A DNA stretch of 64,000 bases from Straminergon stramineum. Lineage: Eukaryota > Streptophyta > Bryopsida > Hypnales > Calliergonaceae. Under the pieces are notes generated by a model. It was not told the DNA's origin, made no database searches, and saw only the letters and a list, made by a program, of their open reading frames with translations. The stretch is taken from NCBI GenBank assembly GCA_963920665.1, contig OY987264.1, forward strand, positions 35,320,906-35,384,905, in the 5' to 3' direction. How positions within the stretch are numbered: position 1 is the first letter of the stretch; the number at the start of each line of letters is the position of its first letter. Position numbers and translations under genes: made by a program. Positions 50,461 through 63,664 of this stretch are shown in pieces.

Positions 50461-51124
50461 GTTTCTAAAATGAAAATATAATTTTCTTTAGAAAATGTAA
50501 GTCCATGATTTTGTTCACTAATATCAAATTAGTGTACACTACAATTTCCAAAGATTGTGATTGTATTGATTTTGAAATATCTTCAATCAAAGTTCATTTT
50601 TTTCTTAAACATTTTTTTTCTAGACAAACTAACTTTGGAGGCCTATATCTCAATTTTCACAAATGAAGAGTTTGTCATTTTTGAAAAAATACAATTGCGA
50701 ATAGTTAAAAATATGCACGCAAGTTTTCACAAGGATTGGGGCAATAGAAGATTGATTTCCAAGCCTAGCAATCAAGTGATGTACATTGGAAAAATAGAAA
50801 TCTCACTTGTTATCGTGCCCATTCACTATATGCTCCAACCAATCAACCCCTTGCCCACTTGTACACCCATGGAATTTTTCTTCTTGGAATGGCCTTTCAT
50901 TGGCTAGGTTTCCCTCCCAAGACAATCCACTATGAGCATTTCTTGGAATATTTGACTTTGAAAAATCACCCAAGGTAGAAGTTTTTGTCCAATCAAAAGT
51001 TCCTTTTGTCTGTGGAAACACAACTTGAACTACATGTAAAAAATATGAAGTTAAAAAGAAAAAAAATTGGGATCAAGGGAGACCCTAAAGTTTAACAACA
51101 AGAAAATAAATGATTGGACATTAG
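50461..51124. other. AT-rich intergenic DNA
   Basis: No gene or repeat end recognised. The frame at 50557-50907 looks random (Ile/Phe/Lys-rich). Confidence 0.4.
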
Positions 51125-51345
51125 GAATTAAAGGGTTACGTAAAGACCATAGGGTAGTCTAGATTTCCAAAATTGAGGAGATTTCTTGTATAATGCAGCC
51201 TAGAAGAATATTTAAACAATGACTTTAAAAAAAAATTTATAAAATGTAATCAAAAGATCATATCCATAAGGAAGATCAATTGTTATACTAACCAATAATT
51301 TTCAATAAAATTTGGAATTCCTTCTAAGATTGATTGTAGATTGAA
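51125..51345 (+). repeat. fragment related to the TTAA-A-like element at 42637
   Basis: AAGATCATATCCATAAGGAAGATCAA..ACTAACCAATAATTTT..TAAAATTTGGA and GATTGATTGTAGATTGAATAT follow the same order at 42765-42890. AAAGGGTTA at 51130 and AAGACCATAGGG at 51145 may be a decayed terminus. Confidence 0.5.
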
Positions 51346-51460
51346 TATTTGTAATTTTCTAAAGTGCAATGGAATCCTCTTTGACTTGCAAATAGATCCA
51401 ATAAAAACATTAGTGCCTATATTCACTCAATTGCTACTGGACACAATTTAAGGTGCACTT
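51345..51460 (-). repeat. Rpt-R copy, left part, reverse orientation
   Basis: On the minus strand it starts near GTGCACCTTAAATTGTG and continues to GGATCTATTTGCAAGTCAAAGAGGATTCCATTGCACTTTAG. This matches the left half of the copy at 32700-32830. Confidence 0.55.
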
Positions 51461-52513
51461 CCCTAACAACTTTTTCATGTTTCAAATAATCCAAACATTT
51501 TCAATTTGCATCCTCATCAATATATCCTCTATTGCTAACCCTTGAAGGACAAGGCCTCCCATAACTAAGGTAGTCACCAAAATGCTCCAATTATTGAACC
51601 AACAGGTGCATTCTTTGTTTCTTTAGTGAACAATGAAGTCATCCAGTGGACATTTTTAGTCCTCAGCGACCTTCAACTCAGCGACCTTCAAGGATTAAAC
51701 AAAGATCCACCTGGAATGAGAATTCTAAAACATTTGTTTTGCCATACCGGTGTTGACAACTTTCTTAGCATTTCTCTGAAAACTTGATAAATTTCAATAA
51801 CATCCGGAGTAAAAGCTTGCTTCAGAGTTTGAACTAGCTCTATCTAAGAGCGGATAGCTGTGAGGCTGTTAGGGACTTCTCAACCACCTGTAACCGTCAT
51901 AAGTTACTGACGTTCTTGAATTAAAAAACACTTCGCGTAGCACATGAATCAGGTCGAGTATTTCAAATTCCAAAATGCAGTAACTTAACCTTGACACCAA
52001 ATCAACAACGCCTAGTGATGCGTCACAAACGGATGGCAAAAATATTAAATAACACCTATAAACAGAATACTTTAGTACAAGACTGTCAGCCCGTGGCAAT
52101 AAAAAAGACAAGATTTGTCGATTGTATTACCTGCAAGCTAACAAAATAGCTCATCTGAATTGAGAAATTGAGAGAATATCTCAAAACGATTTCTAAAAAT
52201 CCCTCTGTGAACTATACAACACCTATAGAGCCTGGGGGAACAATAAGGTAACCCCTCCAACATCCACACCACTGTAACCTTGCTTTTATCCACTCTCAAG
52301 TCGTTCGTGACTAGAGTGGGGCTGTGGTGGCACGCAGATGACCTTACACTACGCCACAAAAACAATCGTATGCCTTGTACATGACCCAATAAGGAGGATA
52401 ACTAACCGGTACTATACAAACAAATCGTACGGAAAAGAATCACGTAAGAGCTTGTTTATGAGTTATAACCAATCTATAGCACAAGTGATCAAAATATAAT
52501 TTGGGCTTTAGTA
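51461..52513. other. intergenic DNA and 3' UTR of the VAC14 gene
   Basis: No gene. The base composition from about 51850 on is less AT-rich and probably includes the VAC14 3' UTR. No further structure recognised. Confidence 0.4.
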
Positions 52514-55500
52514 CTAGCTTCGCCATGATGTTCGTCGTGGCATCCGCACCTGTGGAGGAGCCCGCGTCCTCCTCATTGAATCTGACACATCGTCTGCAGT
52601 TCTTGGAGAATGGTGTCCATTCTGGAAGGAAAAGACCACGAAAAAGTTAGTCCTTGAAGGGTTATGTTAAAAAATGTAGGTTTTTGTTTAGAGATCAGAG
52701 CTCATGATGTGACACCGTTCGAAGATAACTAAGGACTCACGGTTTGAAAAAGGAGCAATTCGATTGATCATAGGGTGAAATTATAATCCAGATGAATTCA
52801 AATGTTACATCACCAGAATCAAGAATAACAATCCAAGAGTGGTCAAAGAACAAATAAAATCGGACAAAAGAAATTGCCCACGTGAGGTCAATTTGGGCCT
52901 ATTGAACCCTAAAAGGGTTCGCATGTCCTCTTTATCCAGGTGTAGTGAAAAGGAGGGTACTGACGTGTACCCCATACAGATTCCGGGCAGACATCATACC
53001 TGAGGTGATGGAGGTGTCAGGGCCCGCCGGGGGGGTCTGTTCTGACTTTGGTACAAATGATGCTGCTGCTGCATATTCTCAAATTGCTTCAACTGCGCTG
53101 CGAAGTTGATAACCAGCGGACCATTGACGCTATCAGAACTCCTCTCACCGACCTCACTTGAAGATGAGGTTTGTATAGTAGGGATGTGAGAAATAATTTG
53201 GGAGTATGGTCCCCCTGTCAAAGCTGTTCTTCTTGTTGCAGAGAGCCCATGAAATTCACTGGAAGGAAGAGAGGGCTGCATGTGCATAAAGGTCTGAGAT
53301 GGCACTGTCTTCAATCTGGTACGCAGTATTTTGAATGCAGCGCTTTGCTGCAAATGAAAGAATGCCATCAGATAAGGAGTCCCTAAAATTAAGCCAATTA
53401 TAAACATATCAAGTAGGAAAAAAATGAGAGAATATAATGACATACCTGTGGAAGAAGCATGAGAAGGCCATACAATGTCTTGAGCAAACTTGGGTACCGA
53501 CCTGGCTCTAATAACTGCAGTGGTATCAACACCCCAGCAATTTCTTTCAAAAAGACGCAACATTGAAATCAACAAAATACTGAATGCTGAAGTGCGCTTT
53601 GAAAGAACAAATTGCTGTAACTAGGAAACGATCATAGGGTATAAAGAGAAGCTCCACAACATCCCAAGTAATTACTAAGCCGCCATAGAAATATTGACCG
53701 TGCTTGGAAATCCATATATTCAACAACATCCTAGCATCATCGCAGGCTTTTGACCGGGCAGCAATCGACCTTGAATCGGTGTGTACATTTATCATTCTGA
53801 ATAATTTATTCCAGCAGCAGACGACAAATATAATGCGGTCACAAGAATCACCTGTAATCTCAAGTAGGCAAAAGTCGGCGTTTCCAAAAGTCGAACAAGC
53901 TTATCAACTTGCACCAGTAAGTTGACGTTGATGTCAGACTCCCCGAGTGCTTGGATAACGGAACTCGCGTGATGATACGCCTGCATATGGAAGATCCCAC
54001 CATCAGTCCAACGATGCCATTATGAAGCATTGTTATTAGAAGGGAGAGGTCGTAAAACATACTCAGAAATGTAGTCGTCATTCTCCACAGGAATTCAATT
54101 CAGCCAGTCATATCATTGACCACAATACTTGCAACTACTGTGAGGCAAAGAGCTTCACCTGTGCAAGTAAGCAAAGGCTAACAGTGGCGATTGGTGAATG
54201 GCACCATGAAGCAGACAAGGCGACGAAAAGATCTCTGCCGGCTGGATTGACCAAAGACTGCTTCAAAAGTGATCTCATTTCTGCCAGCTCTGGAGCAGTG
54301 AGCAGTATCAAATTTAATGCCTGCAGTTGCAAAAAAACTAAAAAGTCAGATGAGTATTTGATAGAACGTAACAACATACACATGACAGTGTCCTGCTATG
54401 TAAGGGTCATGGACATCAGAAAGTGAATTTCGACAGGGTCCTGGAAGTCAGAGAAGTTCATGATATCTTGGGAACATTGTGACATGCAATCTGCAACCTA
54501 GTGTAAAGGAAGGGTCACGTAGTCGTAGTACCAACCTGAACCATAATAGTGGCAAACTCCAGGTCATTCTCCTGTTCAAATATGGTAGCTAATTCTCTAT
54601 ACACTCTCTCTGCATCCAAGAGAGTACACAAACGGCGCAGTGCTAGTGTTCCCCTCCTACATTCAAACAAATCCCCAAAGACAAAGTTAATAGGTCATCG
54701 ATGTCTAATATTAGTGTACGCATGTGAAGATTCAAGCAAACTTTCACCTGTTCTCAACAAAAAAAAGTTTGGATTCCAATAATTCTAGATGCAGCCCTGT
54801 GTATTAGTCTTTGATTTTCTCTGCTGCTAACCCTGTCTTATGTAGAACTTCACGATGATTATATGCGCTTAAATGCAAAAGTTCTTGATATGTTGTGAAA
54901 GTTTTATTCTTGCTTCTAAGATACATAGCCCATTGTAATCGTCAGAATTGTATGGCATCCACAGTTGTCACAAATAAACTCATCATAATAACAACCAAAT
55001 TTCCACAAAAAACTTCCCCCATAAATGGCCACTACACAGACCAATAATATCGTAAGAGTAACCATGGTTTTGGTTTAAACATATTTATCTAATTAATTGA
55101 GCATAAACGAGAGTATTTACTTTTCAAGAAGTGTCTGTTCAATCTTGAACTTGTGAACGAGAAAGACCATGAGTCGGTGGAAATGTTGAGCATCTCCGGC
55201 AATACAAGCTTGAACCTCCAAGACAAGACAGACTACCTGCATAAATTATTCAGAGCCCAGTGCAATGAACTATAAGTGAACCATTTTCCCATCGGTCAGT
55301 CTGGCAATTTAGTTGCACGTCGCAAGATGCAACAATGAGCTCACAGATAATCAAAGTAATTGATACCAATAATAAATACTTTGAAGGGAAACTCACTCTA
55401 ACTGCTACCAGCTACCTCAGTGGGACTAGGGATATGGCTTCAGAAATTCGGTTAACTACAAAGTATAAGCAAAGGCGTATTCTAATTCCTTGACCAATTG

Positions 55501-58500
55501 CTGTTGTAAAAAGAGGAGCTGAGGTTAGCAGGACGCACTTCATCGGAAGTATCTGACAAAGACGAGAGCAGCGCAGGAAATATGTCATCCAAAAACGAAA
55601 GCACCTGCATCCACAGCCCATAAAATGTCAACGACACGCGTCGCTGCTTACATGCTTCGGATGAACGTAGAAGCTGGTAACAAAGACAGGTTTTCGTGCT
55701 TACAAGCAACAAAGGAAGTTGATTTCGCAAGATATACAACAATGCACAGCAAATGTAAGACCTCAGTTCGGTGCCTCTCCAGAAGAACTGCAATCCAACG
55801 CAAAGCTTCCAGCCGGGTAGTCTCCCAGTCACTTCCCAATTCCCTGCAACTCAAAACTCCATCAGTAGCGCTCTTAAAGAACTTAAATTATCTCCTAAAT
55901 CAGAAATCCGAACAGCTGAATAACATGTTTTTCCATACTTGCTTGTTGGTTAAAATAGAGAATCAGATACTTGGTGCCACTTGACAAGCGTGGAAAAAGT
56001 ACGACCAAAGGTTACGGAGAGTTCACTCAAAATGGCAGATCAATTCGTGACAAGAACCTTTCTGAAAAGAAGCAGATACTCTAAATGAGAAAAGAACCGA
56101 ATTGTGTATAAATTACATATTCCATCTCGGATTTTAAAAACTCGGAGTGACCAATGATGAAGTCCAAATTATACCTTCTCGCAATAACAAGAACTGGACC
56201 AATGTCAAATCCATCAGCTGGTTCTGCCTTTATATTTCGGAGCTCCTCATTAGTCTCCCGAGCAACCTAAACACAGTGAACAGGCAGACGAGAAAATATG
56301 AAACCTAGAGTGTGTAAAATTCTGCAAAAGACTTCGACATAGGCACCAATCGCGGATAGCAAAACACAGATGAAAGGACCAGCTATTCCAATACAGAGAC
56401 TACTATCAAATTTTAACGGCAAGTGAAACGATAACATCCAATCTAGGCAACCTTATAAACTGACTTAAATAATGTACACTCATGCTGTGCCAGACAAGGC
56501 TAAGAGTAGGAACAAACCACTCGAATTTTTTCCTCCTTGTCTGATATGGCAGGTAAGATGGCTCCCAATATGTCAGCATAATAAGGCACCAATTGCTCAC
56601 CAGAAAGTTTCACAAATTCGTTCAGCTGCAAAACATACACAATATTAAAAGAAACTAAAGAGACTGAAATATTACCAAACAGTATTGCGAAGGAGCCACG
56701 AAACAAAATGCAAAGACTACAGGGCCATTTAAAATTAAAATAAAATGAAAATTGAGAGAGAAATACCCAAGTGAAAGATGTTAGACGAGTAAATTCGTCT
56801 AGAGAAGCTGCCCTTTGTACAAGAATTTCTGCCATCTTTCCATAATCCACAGACTTGCAAAAAAAAATGAAAAATGAAAAAAATTAGAGACTATCCAATA
56901 TTCCGTCCAAGTAATAGAGTCTAGGCTCAGAACTGTTATTATCAAGCAGAAAATACAATTCGGGAAAGATAAAGCCTAGAACGTGATTGGACGAGGTTAA
57001 GAGGCAACCAACAACTAAAGCTACCCAAGACCGTCCAGGACATTAGACACTACAAGTATAAATTGGTACCGGAGCATTCTTGATCTCTTCAAGAAACTCA
57101 GCAAGTGCAGAATCAGCTTGTTGGCGTATTTCATGACTATTGTCACTAAGCATATTGAACAACCCTGCAGAGCAAACAAGTAGAAACTTGTGTAATTTGG
57201 ACTAATACTGCATGAGTAAAAACATTAAAAAATTACTGCTGACCCAGTCGTAATTAGACATCACTCAGCAGTGTCAAAGTCGCAAAATGGGAGCCCTGAG
57301 TTCCAAGAGTAAAAAAAGAGATCTTTTAATTTTATCTGAATAAACATCAAAAATTATCACATGACGATATTTCGACCTAGTACAAAGCGTGTCAAATGCA
57401 ACTTGAAGGAGAGATTATAAATTGATAGTCTTGAGCGCACCATCAAGAAAGTCTGGTAGAAATCCAAGCATGTCGATGTCAGGAACACTGTCCAAAACAG
57501 TAATCCATCCCACCAAAAACTGGCGAACAAAAGGATTCAACACATTCATGCGCTCTCGCAACAACGGGATGAACTCCTCAATGCTATAAACAGAACAATA
57601 ACAAAATATTTAGAATCTACACTCCAACACTAACACCAAGATTCAAAATAGCAAAAGAGATTGGCATGCTCAGTATGTTCTCCATACCAACACTACCATG
57701 AAGCCGTTTCAGGATGCTTCAAATAGAACAACGCAAAAGAGAACAAGTTTCACAAGTAGTAAAGTATGCCATATAAAATCTGACCTGAATTGGTCACTCT
57801 CTGTCACAATGTCCTGCTCCAAAGACACATTGTGTTTAGCTAGACAAGTCACCAAAAGCCCTTATTGTAAAGAATCAAGTGAATGTGCTGGAAATGGAGG
57901 CTAGTTGTGCCTGCCAACTTTCAAAGATATCAATGCACGGGTAATTGTAGGCACAGTGATTAACACTAGCCATGAACCGTGAACTGACCTTTACGAGACG
58001 GTCCAGAAGGTGAGCTGCCTGCTGAACACTGGGCTCGGAATCTGCTGAAAGCTTGCAAAGTGCATCAAAGATGTCATTGAAGTACAACACAAGCTCTCCT
58101 CGTGTGACCTGCATGTATCCCAGTGGCCTGAGAGCCTTTCCAAATATACCTTCATGATAGTTTAAGCTAGAATAATATATCAACTTCCAAAATCGGTGAC
58201 GAATAGAATAAAAAAAAAAAAGATTAGAATTTGTGCCAACAATTTTACAATATGGCCATCAAGACATGTACTATACACGCTACCAAAAATACTTGAAGAA
58301 AGTCATAAGATCAATAAAAGGTTTCGAGATTATTTAGTCAGGAAGTATTACCCACCTTGGCTATGTTATACAGCGCTTCACAAGCATAGTACCGGACGCG
58401 ACTGTCCTGGTCTGTGAAGGAGTTCAAAACGGGAGGAATGATTTTCTGAAACCCCATACCACCACATGCTATGAGAAGAATGAAAACTAAACCTACGGAG

Positions 58501-59801
58501 CACTCTGGAAAAAAATTCCCTTCTCAACAGAGATAGTTGCATAGTTCCTGCTGGCACATTATGCTATGACCAAAAAAGAGGAAGTGGTGGAGAAATTTAC
58601 CTCCAGATGTTGAGGGGCCTCAGCTCCAAGGCCCATTGTTGCAGCTGCAAGCCCTATCAAGCCCCCCTGTTCGAAAAGCAAAAGACGAATTATCACCTTT
58701 CCACCACCAGCATACAAGCTAGATTCAGGAGTAAAACGGAAAGCCAGAGCAAAGAAGCCACCATTAATTTCGTAGTCATGAAAAGTAACAACTACAATAC
58801 CTTACGGTGGTTAGATTGTGGAGAGAGTGCGAAGTCGTGAACAAGAAGATGTATAAGGCTGGATATCCGCGCATGATCCTGTTGAACTACGAGACCCCTG
58901 ATTATTGCCTCTACCTACATCCACCAAAAAAGCGCCGGTTAGTACTGAACCTTGCACTGAAACAAATAAGAAATCACGCCACACGCGACTGACGTCTTAG
59001 AACTACGCACCAAGTCCACGGTAAAGGGATGATCGAACCCCTCATTCTCTATCATTGGAGAGGAATTTTATTTGACCTACGGGCACAGATAACAAAGTCC
59101 TCCGTCGACATATAAAGGTGGCATGTCCTTGATTCTACTGTAATATTCAATCAAGAAAGTAGAATGAACACACAGTATCATCCTCCATTGTAACAATAAA
59201 GAAACCATATGGTCGGCTGTTGTGCTAAACCGGGCATAATTTGCCACCATATGACAAGTGCATTGCAGAGTATAAGATCTGCCTCTAGATAAATTTGAAA
59301 TATATGCTGGCTCTAAGGGGGAAACGATCTCGGGTTAGGAATGAGATACAACCTAAATGCTCAATCAGACGATTCCAACAAAAAGGCGTTACGTCTATAC
59401 GTGAATACGAAGCATTCGGGAACACCTTCAGTTACGCAACTCTCTTAAGGCAAGGGACAGCGACACGAGAAGTCTCCAACTAAACCAGTACTTCAACGAA
59501 AGGTCAGTCACAAAGAACTAGGCGGAAATTCAAATCCAACATCTGTTCCCGTGCATGGACAACATCCGATCCACCAGCAAAATCCTCCGCTAATACGAAA
59601 CCTACTCGACCATCCCAAAACCTAGAACGAATTTTCTACTCTCTACGGGGCAGATTGAAACAAAAACAAAAGAACAAGGGGCTAGCGCAACAGCACACAC
59701 ACCTCACGGGCAGCATTTTTCCGCTTCTCATACAATTTATCCGCCAAAGTCCGCAACGTCGAGGCGGAAAGAAGCGGCGTACCATCCGCCATCTTGGCCA
59801 T
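52514..59801 (-). CDS. VAC14: VAC14 homologue, scaffold of the PIKfyve/Fab1 PI(3,5)P2 complex
   Basis: Twenty minus-strand exons: 59801-59703, 58914-58801, 58666-58601, 58445-58356, 58108-57989, 57813-57785, 57583-57441, 57164-57070, 56853-56767, 56625-56518, 56266-56175, 55843-55762, 55604-55539, 55236-55121, 54656-54536, 54320-54159, 53980-53852, 53514-53446, 53347-53000 and 52621-52514. They total 2244 bases, 747 residues plus TAG, about the length I recall for the Arabidopsis protein. HEAT-type helices fill residues 1-600. Landmarks: [71 protein letters not shown] and [17 protein letters not shown]. Further on are [19 protein letters not shown], and [20 protein letters not shown] in the Fig4-binding region. 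The Gln/Ser-rich tail contains [19 protein letters not shown]14 holds Fab1 kinase and Fig4 phosphatase together on endosome/vacuole membranes. Start: ATGs at 59801 and 59792 are both in frame; the second (MADG) is closer to relatives. Confidence 0.95.
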
Positions 59802-60610
59802 GATCACGTCCCTACTACTCCGGTCTCCCAAACACCTCCTTAATCACATCTCTAACCCTAGAACCACTACCAATCTCCATACCATTCTGAACCCTAACAA
59901 TACTCTTCACGTCACCATCTAGTCCCTCTCTCACCTCCTGCAATCTTGCATGCCCTCAATCCGTGCACCTGGAATTCCAAATGAGCGTTCGACACTTCAC
60001 AGATCGTACTACACGCCGAACTTCGAAAATTAAAAAATTCGTCGGAAAATCACAAATCACATCCTCGGGCGACGGTATCTATCCCAATCAATTCCCGAAT
60101 TTCCAGAGAAGGTGAGGTGTCGGTCTTGAGCGTGTTGATGAGGAAGCGGCCAAGCAGGTCGGATGACACGGAAGCGTGCATGCATGATCTAACGGATTGC
60201 GAAAGTGGTGCCTCGAAAGAAGTGGAAAGTCGGCGAGTACTGATTGTTGCTGCTGTTGTTGTTCTACTTCTTCTGTTGTTGAGATGCGGAACGAGAAGAG
60301 ATGGTACAGGGCTCTATACTACGGGAAAAAAAGTGGAGAAGAAGTGTAAGAAAAAGTGTAAGTTAACTAAGTGATGAGCAAGAGATCGATCGGGAAACAA
60401 ACTGCAAGGCGAGGGTGGTGTGATGATGCCCGACGGGGGAGATCCCTTGGCTATGGCGGAATAAGCTCCCCCAATCCGCGAAGCTGAAGAACCGACGACG
60501 ACGAACGAGGACGGACAGGGACGGACAGGGACGGACTGGGACGGACGAGGGGGACGAGCGGGGAACCTGATCTTCCGAAGAGAATCATCAATCCAATGCG
60601 GAAAACTTTG
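59802..60610 (-). promoter_or_regulatory. VAC14 upstream region
   Basis: Gene-like composition with AACCCTA motifs at about 59856 and 59889 (telo-box-like) just upstream of the start. A TGTTGCTGCTGTTGTTGTT tract lies near 60245. Open frames here (for example 60117-60374) are low-complexity and not supported as genes. The TSS was not located. Confidence 0.4.
60511..60550 (+). repeat. four imperfect copies of a 10-bp unit
   Basis: ACGGACAGGG twice, then ACGGACTGGG and ACGGACGAGG: a GC-rich minisatellite upstream of VAC14, at the boundary with AT-rich DNA. Confidence 0.9.
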
Positions 60611-61721
60611 TCTCACTATAAATAATTGTCACACTAGATATATTATCAGTTTTGGGTGGGTCTTAAATTAGAATTAAATATATCATTGGAAGTGTACTAT
60701 ACTATTAACGATTTTTATTATTACCTAAAGTAATTGATTTTTAAAAACTATATTAGTTTTAGTATTTAATGAATATATTCACTAAAGATGCATAGATGTC
60801 AATACAAGTCTAAGAAGAGATCTCTGTAAATGTAGATGGTAAAATTATTCATCAAGGGTACAAATTTATAGTATTTTGAAATCAATTAGTGTAGGCAACA
60901 CTAGATATCATCATTAGTGTAGTAATCTTGAATTTTAAATTATACCCATCCAAATATGGTACTATATTTGTTGTGTGGATTCCTCCATCAGATTGAGGAG
61001 GCTCTAGGATTTTAAAATCTCACTCAAGTAGCAACAACAAATTCATTGTATTGTTATTTTTGGATAAGAATTATTTTTAATCTAAGTATTTGTATTTTCT
61101 TATTTAATTTTGATAATGTTATATTTCAATCATAGTTGTCCATCATATAGGGATAAAAATTTGAATATTTGAACAAAAAAATAAATTTTATATTTAAAAA
61201 TTTTCCTGAACTTTTTGCCTTGCAACCAAAAAAACTTAAGGGGAACAAGGAGGAACACCAAAATACAAATATAATTAGGAAGTCAGGGGACAATAGGGGA
61301 TGATAGAGATGATATAGGACAAAGTGGGCAAAGACAAAGAATGATATCTCTTTCAATTCAACCAAATAATATTGATAACTATAATTTTTTTAAATGATCA
61401 TCAGTTCCTAAGAGTGCCTAATAAAAAGATGTACTACAATGGAGCTTATGAGGCAAAATCAAGTAAGGCCAAAATCAAAAGAAAAAAAATTCTTGATTTA
61501 ACAAAGATCTTATATTTAGATTTGCACCTAGCTTACACAACAATCATATAACAACCAATTGCCAAACTATTAACATTGCTAAAGAATAGGCTTAAATTTA
61601 TATTCATTTTCAATTGTGATCTATATCAAATTCTACACGACTTTTAATAGTATTAGTTATGTTCTTGTGGTTGTAAAAATTATAGTCTAATATAGTCTAA
61701 TATTTTTTTTAATTAAAAAAT
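60611..61721. other. AT-rich intergenic DNA, nothing recognised
   Basis: No gene, RNA gene or paired repeat ends seen. Confidence 0.4.
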
Positions 61722-63664
61722 AAATTCTTGGAGGACCAAATGTCTCCTTGAGGGACACTAGAAGTTCAAATTGGATCCTTGGATTTCAATTTTTGGCATG
61801 ATTTTTTTTTAAATTAGAAGATAGAAAAACATATAAATTAACTTCTTGGAAATACAATATTTATTTTAATAAATTCCCCAAAATAAGAAAATTAATGCCA
61901 TTCTAATCTCAAAATGTTCAACCATGAGCAATAAAAAATTACAAAAATTCAAAATAAAATTTATAAAAATTTGTTTTTAGTCTATAGTGAAAGATTTGAA
62001 TCATTTAATTCTATTTGGATTGGTAATGAGAAAGTTAATATGAAGAAACCTGGTTTGGAGAATTTGTTTAGGGTAGAATTTGTGTCTAACATTTATTTTC
62101 ACAATTCTTAAAAAAAAAAAAGTTTCACATAGTCTAGTTTATTTGCTTCAACAATCTCACTATTGGGATTAGTGTATTTCAATTCCGTTTTAGAACTACA
62201 AATTTTCCTTCTACCTTGTACATGCTTCTACTTCACAATTTCTTAACCCCTAAGTGCCTAAGCCTTTCCAAGTGTGTTTTGACTATGAAAAAAGAGCATA
62301 GGCTTATAGTTATCCCCAACCCCAAAAAAATGTTTTTTTTTTAAAATCTAACCGTATGGATGTCTAAAGAGCTTGCTTATTAGTGTGCATACAGATTTAG
62401 AAAGCAAAATTGCATAGAGGTTGTGAGATTATAACAAGAGAAATACACATTTTCTATTTTTAATATGCCACCCCTCCCCCACAATGTTTTAGAAATTTGC
62501 ATATAAGATTTTTGGGGATTGGAGGTGACATGACCAACTAAAAATTGTGTTAGCACACTAAAATGCACTTCCAAAAACCTTAAGTTCAAATGAAGAGCTG
62601 TCAAACTCATTACACAATCCACCTTGCAATTGTTGAAATGCAATTTTTTTAACAAGTAGAAATCGCAATTAACTCCAAATCAAAATTTAGATGTTTAAAT
62701 TTTCAATGGTGAGTATCATGAAAACACTTTACTCTTTGCATTGGGACCGTCTTCAAAGCAAATACATAAGAACAATTTTTTAGATCTCAAATCAAGTGGA
62801 ATTGGCAAGCTTTGCTTAAAGCCAAGAAATCAAGTAAAATTCGCAAGCTTTACTCTTCCAATAAGATACATATATGCCTTTGAGGAGCCTCTCAAAAATC
62901 CAGTATTTACCTTTTTCTGTAAAAAATAAAAAATTTCAGTAGCTAACCTTTGAAATTGCTTGTAAAAAATTTCAAAGTGGTGACAAGAATTTAACTAACT
63001 GCCCATCCCAAAATGAGCCTGAAATTTCAGGTCAACCAAATATGGTTGATGAGGCAGTTAAGGGTTAAAGAACAAAAATCAAGTTGTTAAATTTATGTTT
63101 TATAAAATTCCACAAAGTGAACATCTTGTTGCTTGCATTTTGAAACATGTGAAACATTATTTCGATGATTCTTTTAATGAATGGACATCTCCATAGAATT
63201 CGTACATATAGAAAATTTTAATTTTCTATTTTTTACAAATTAAAATGTCAAAATACCTATTTTCTTGAGATTTTTGAACTTTTTTAATCCTCCTACTTGG
63301 AGAATTTTTCTTTGCTTCATCTTTATATGGTACAATCTTCTTAAAATTGTAAAGATTGGGCATATTAAAAAAATGAAAATAGTTCTTCTAATTTTAAATT
63401 ACTCAAGAAAAAAAAAGTGTGAGTATTCTAAAAACCCAATGAAATCAACAGGTATTTCTTCATTTTCTTGCAATCACCCCAATCTACAAGGTCAAAGTTT
63501 TTGAAATTTTCTTCCATACATTTTTGTACAAGTTTAGTACAAGATTCTACTATTAGACATGCAAAAACTAAACACTCTTTTAAATGTTTTGCATTGTGCA
63601 ATAGAAATGATAGTTTTGAGAGCTTATTGACCAAAATATAAGACCTTGGTCCTTTAGGAGTTAA
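61722..63664 (+). mobile_element. TTAA-A element interrupted by another element
   Basis: The left end is degenerate (GGAGGACCAAATGTCTCCTTGAGGGAC) and the right end is CTTGGTCCTTTAGGAG then TTAA (63661-63664). It aligns over its length with 25386-26310, but an 818-bp element is inserted at 62243-63068. The interior is non-coding. Confidence 0.75.
62243..63068. mobile_element. TTAA-C element (818 bp) nested in a TTAA-A element
   Basis: Flanked by TTAA at 62243-62246 and 63065-63068. Left terminus CCCCTAAGTGCCTAAGCC; right terminus, inverted, CCCTTAACTGCCTCATC. The host paralogue at 25386-26310 has an uninterrupted ATGTTTAAGAATAAAAG at the homologous point, with a single TTAA at 25946-25949. 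No transposase frame; the short frames at 62380-62655 and 62741-62929 are not recognised. Confidence 0.75.

Noticed and set aside
60117..60374. 85-residue frame with a Leu/Val run
   Set aside because: Low-complexity codon repeats (TTGTTGTT, CTTCTTCTG) in the VAC14 upstream region; no family, no splice context.
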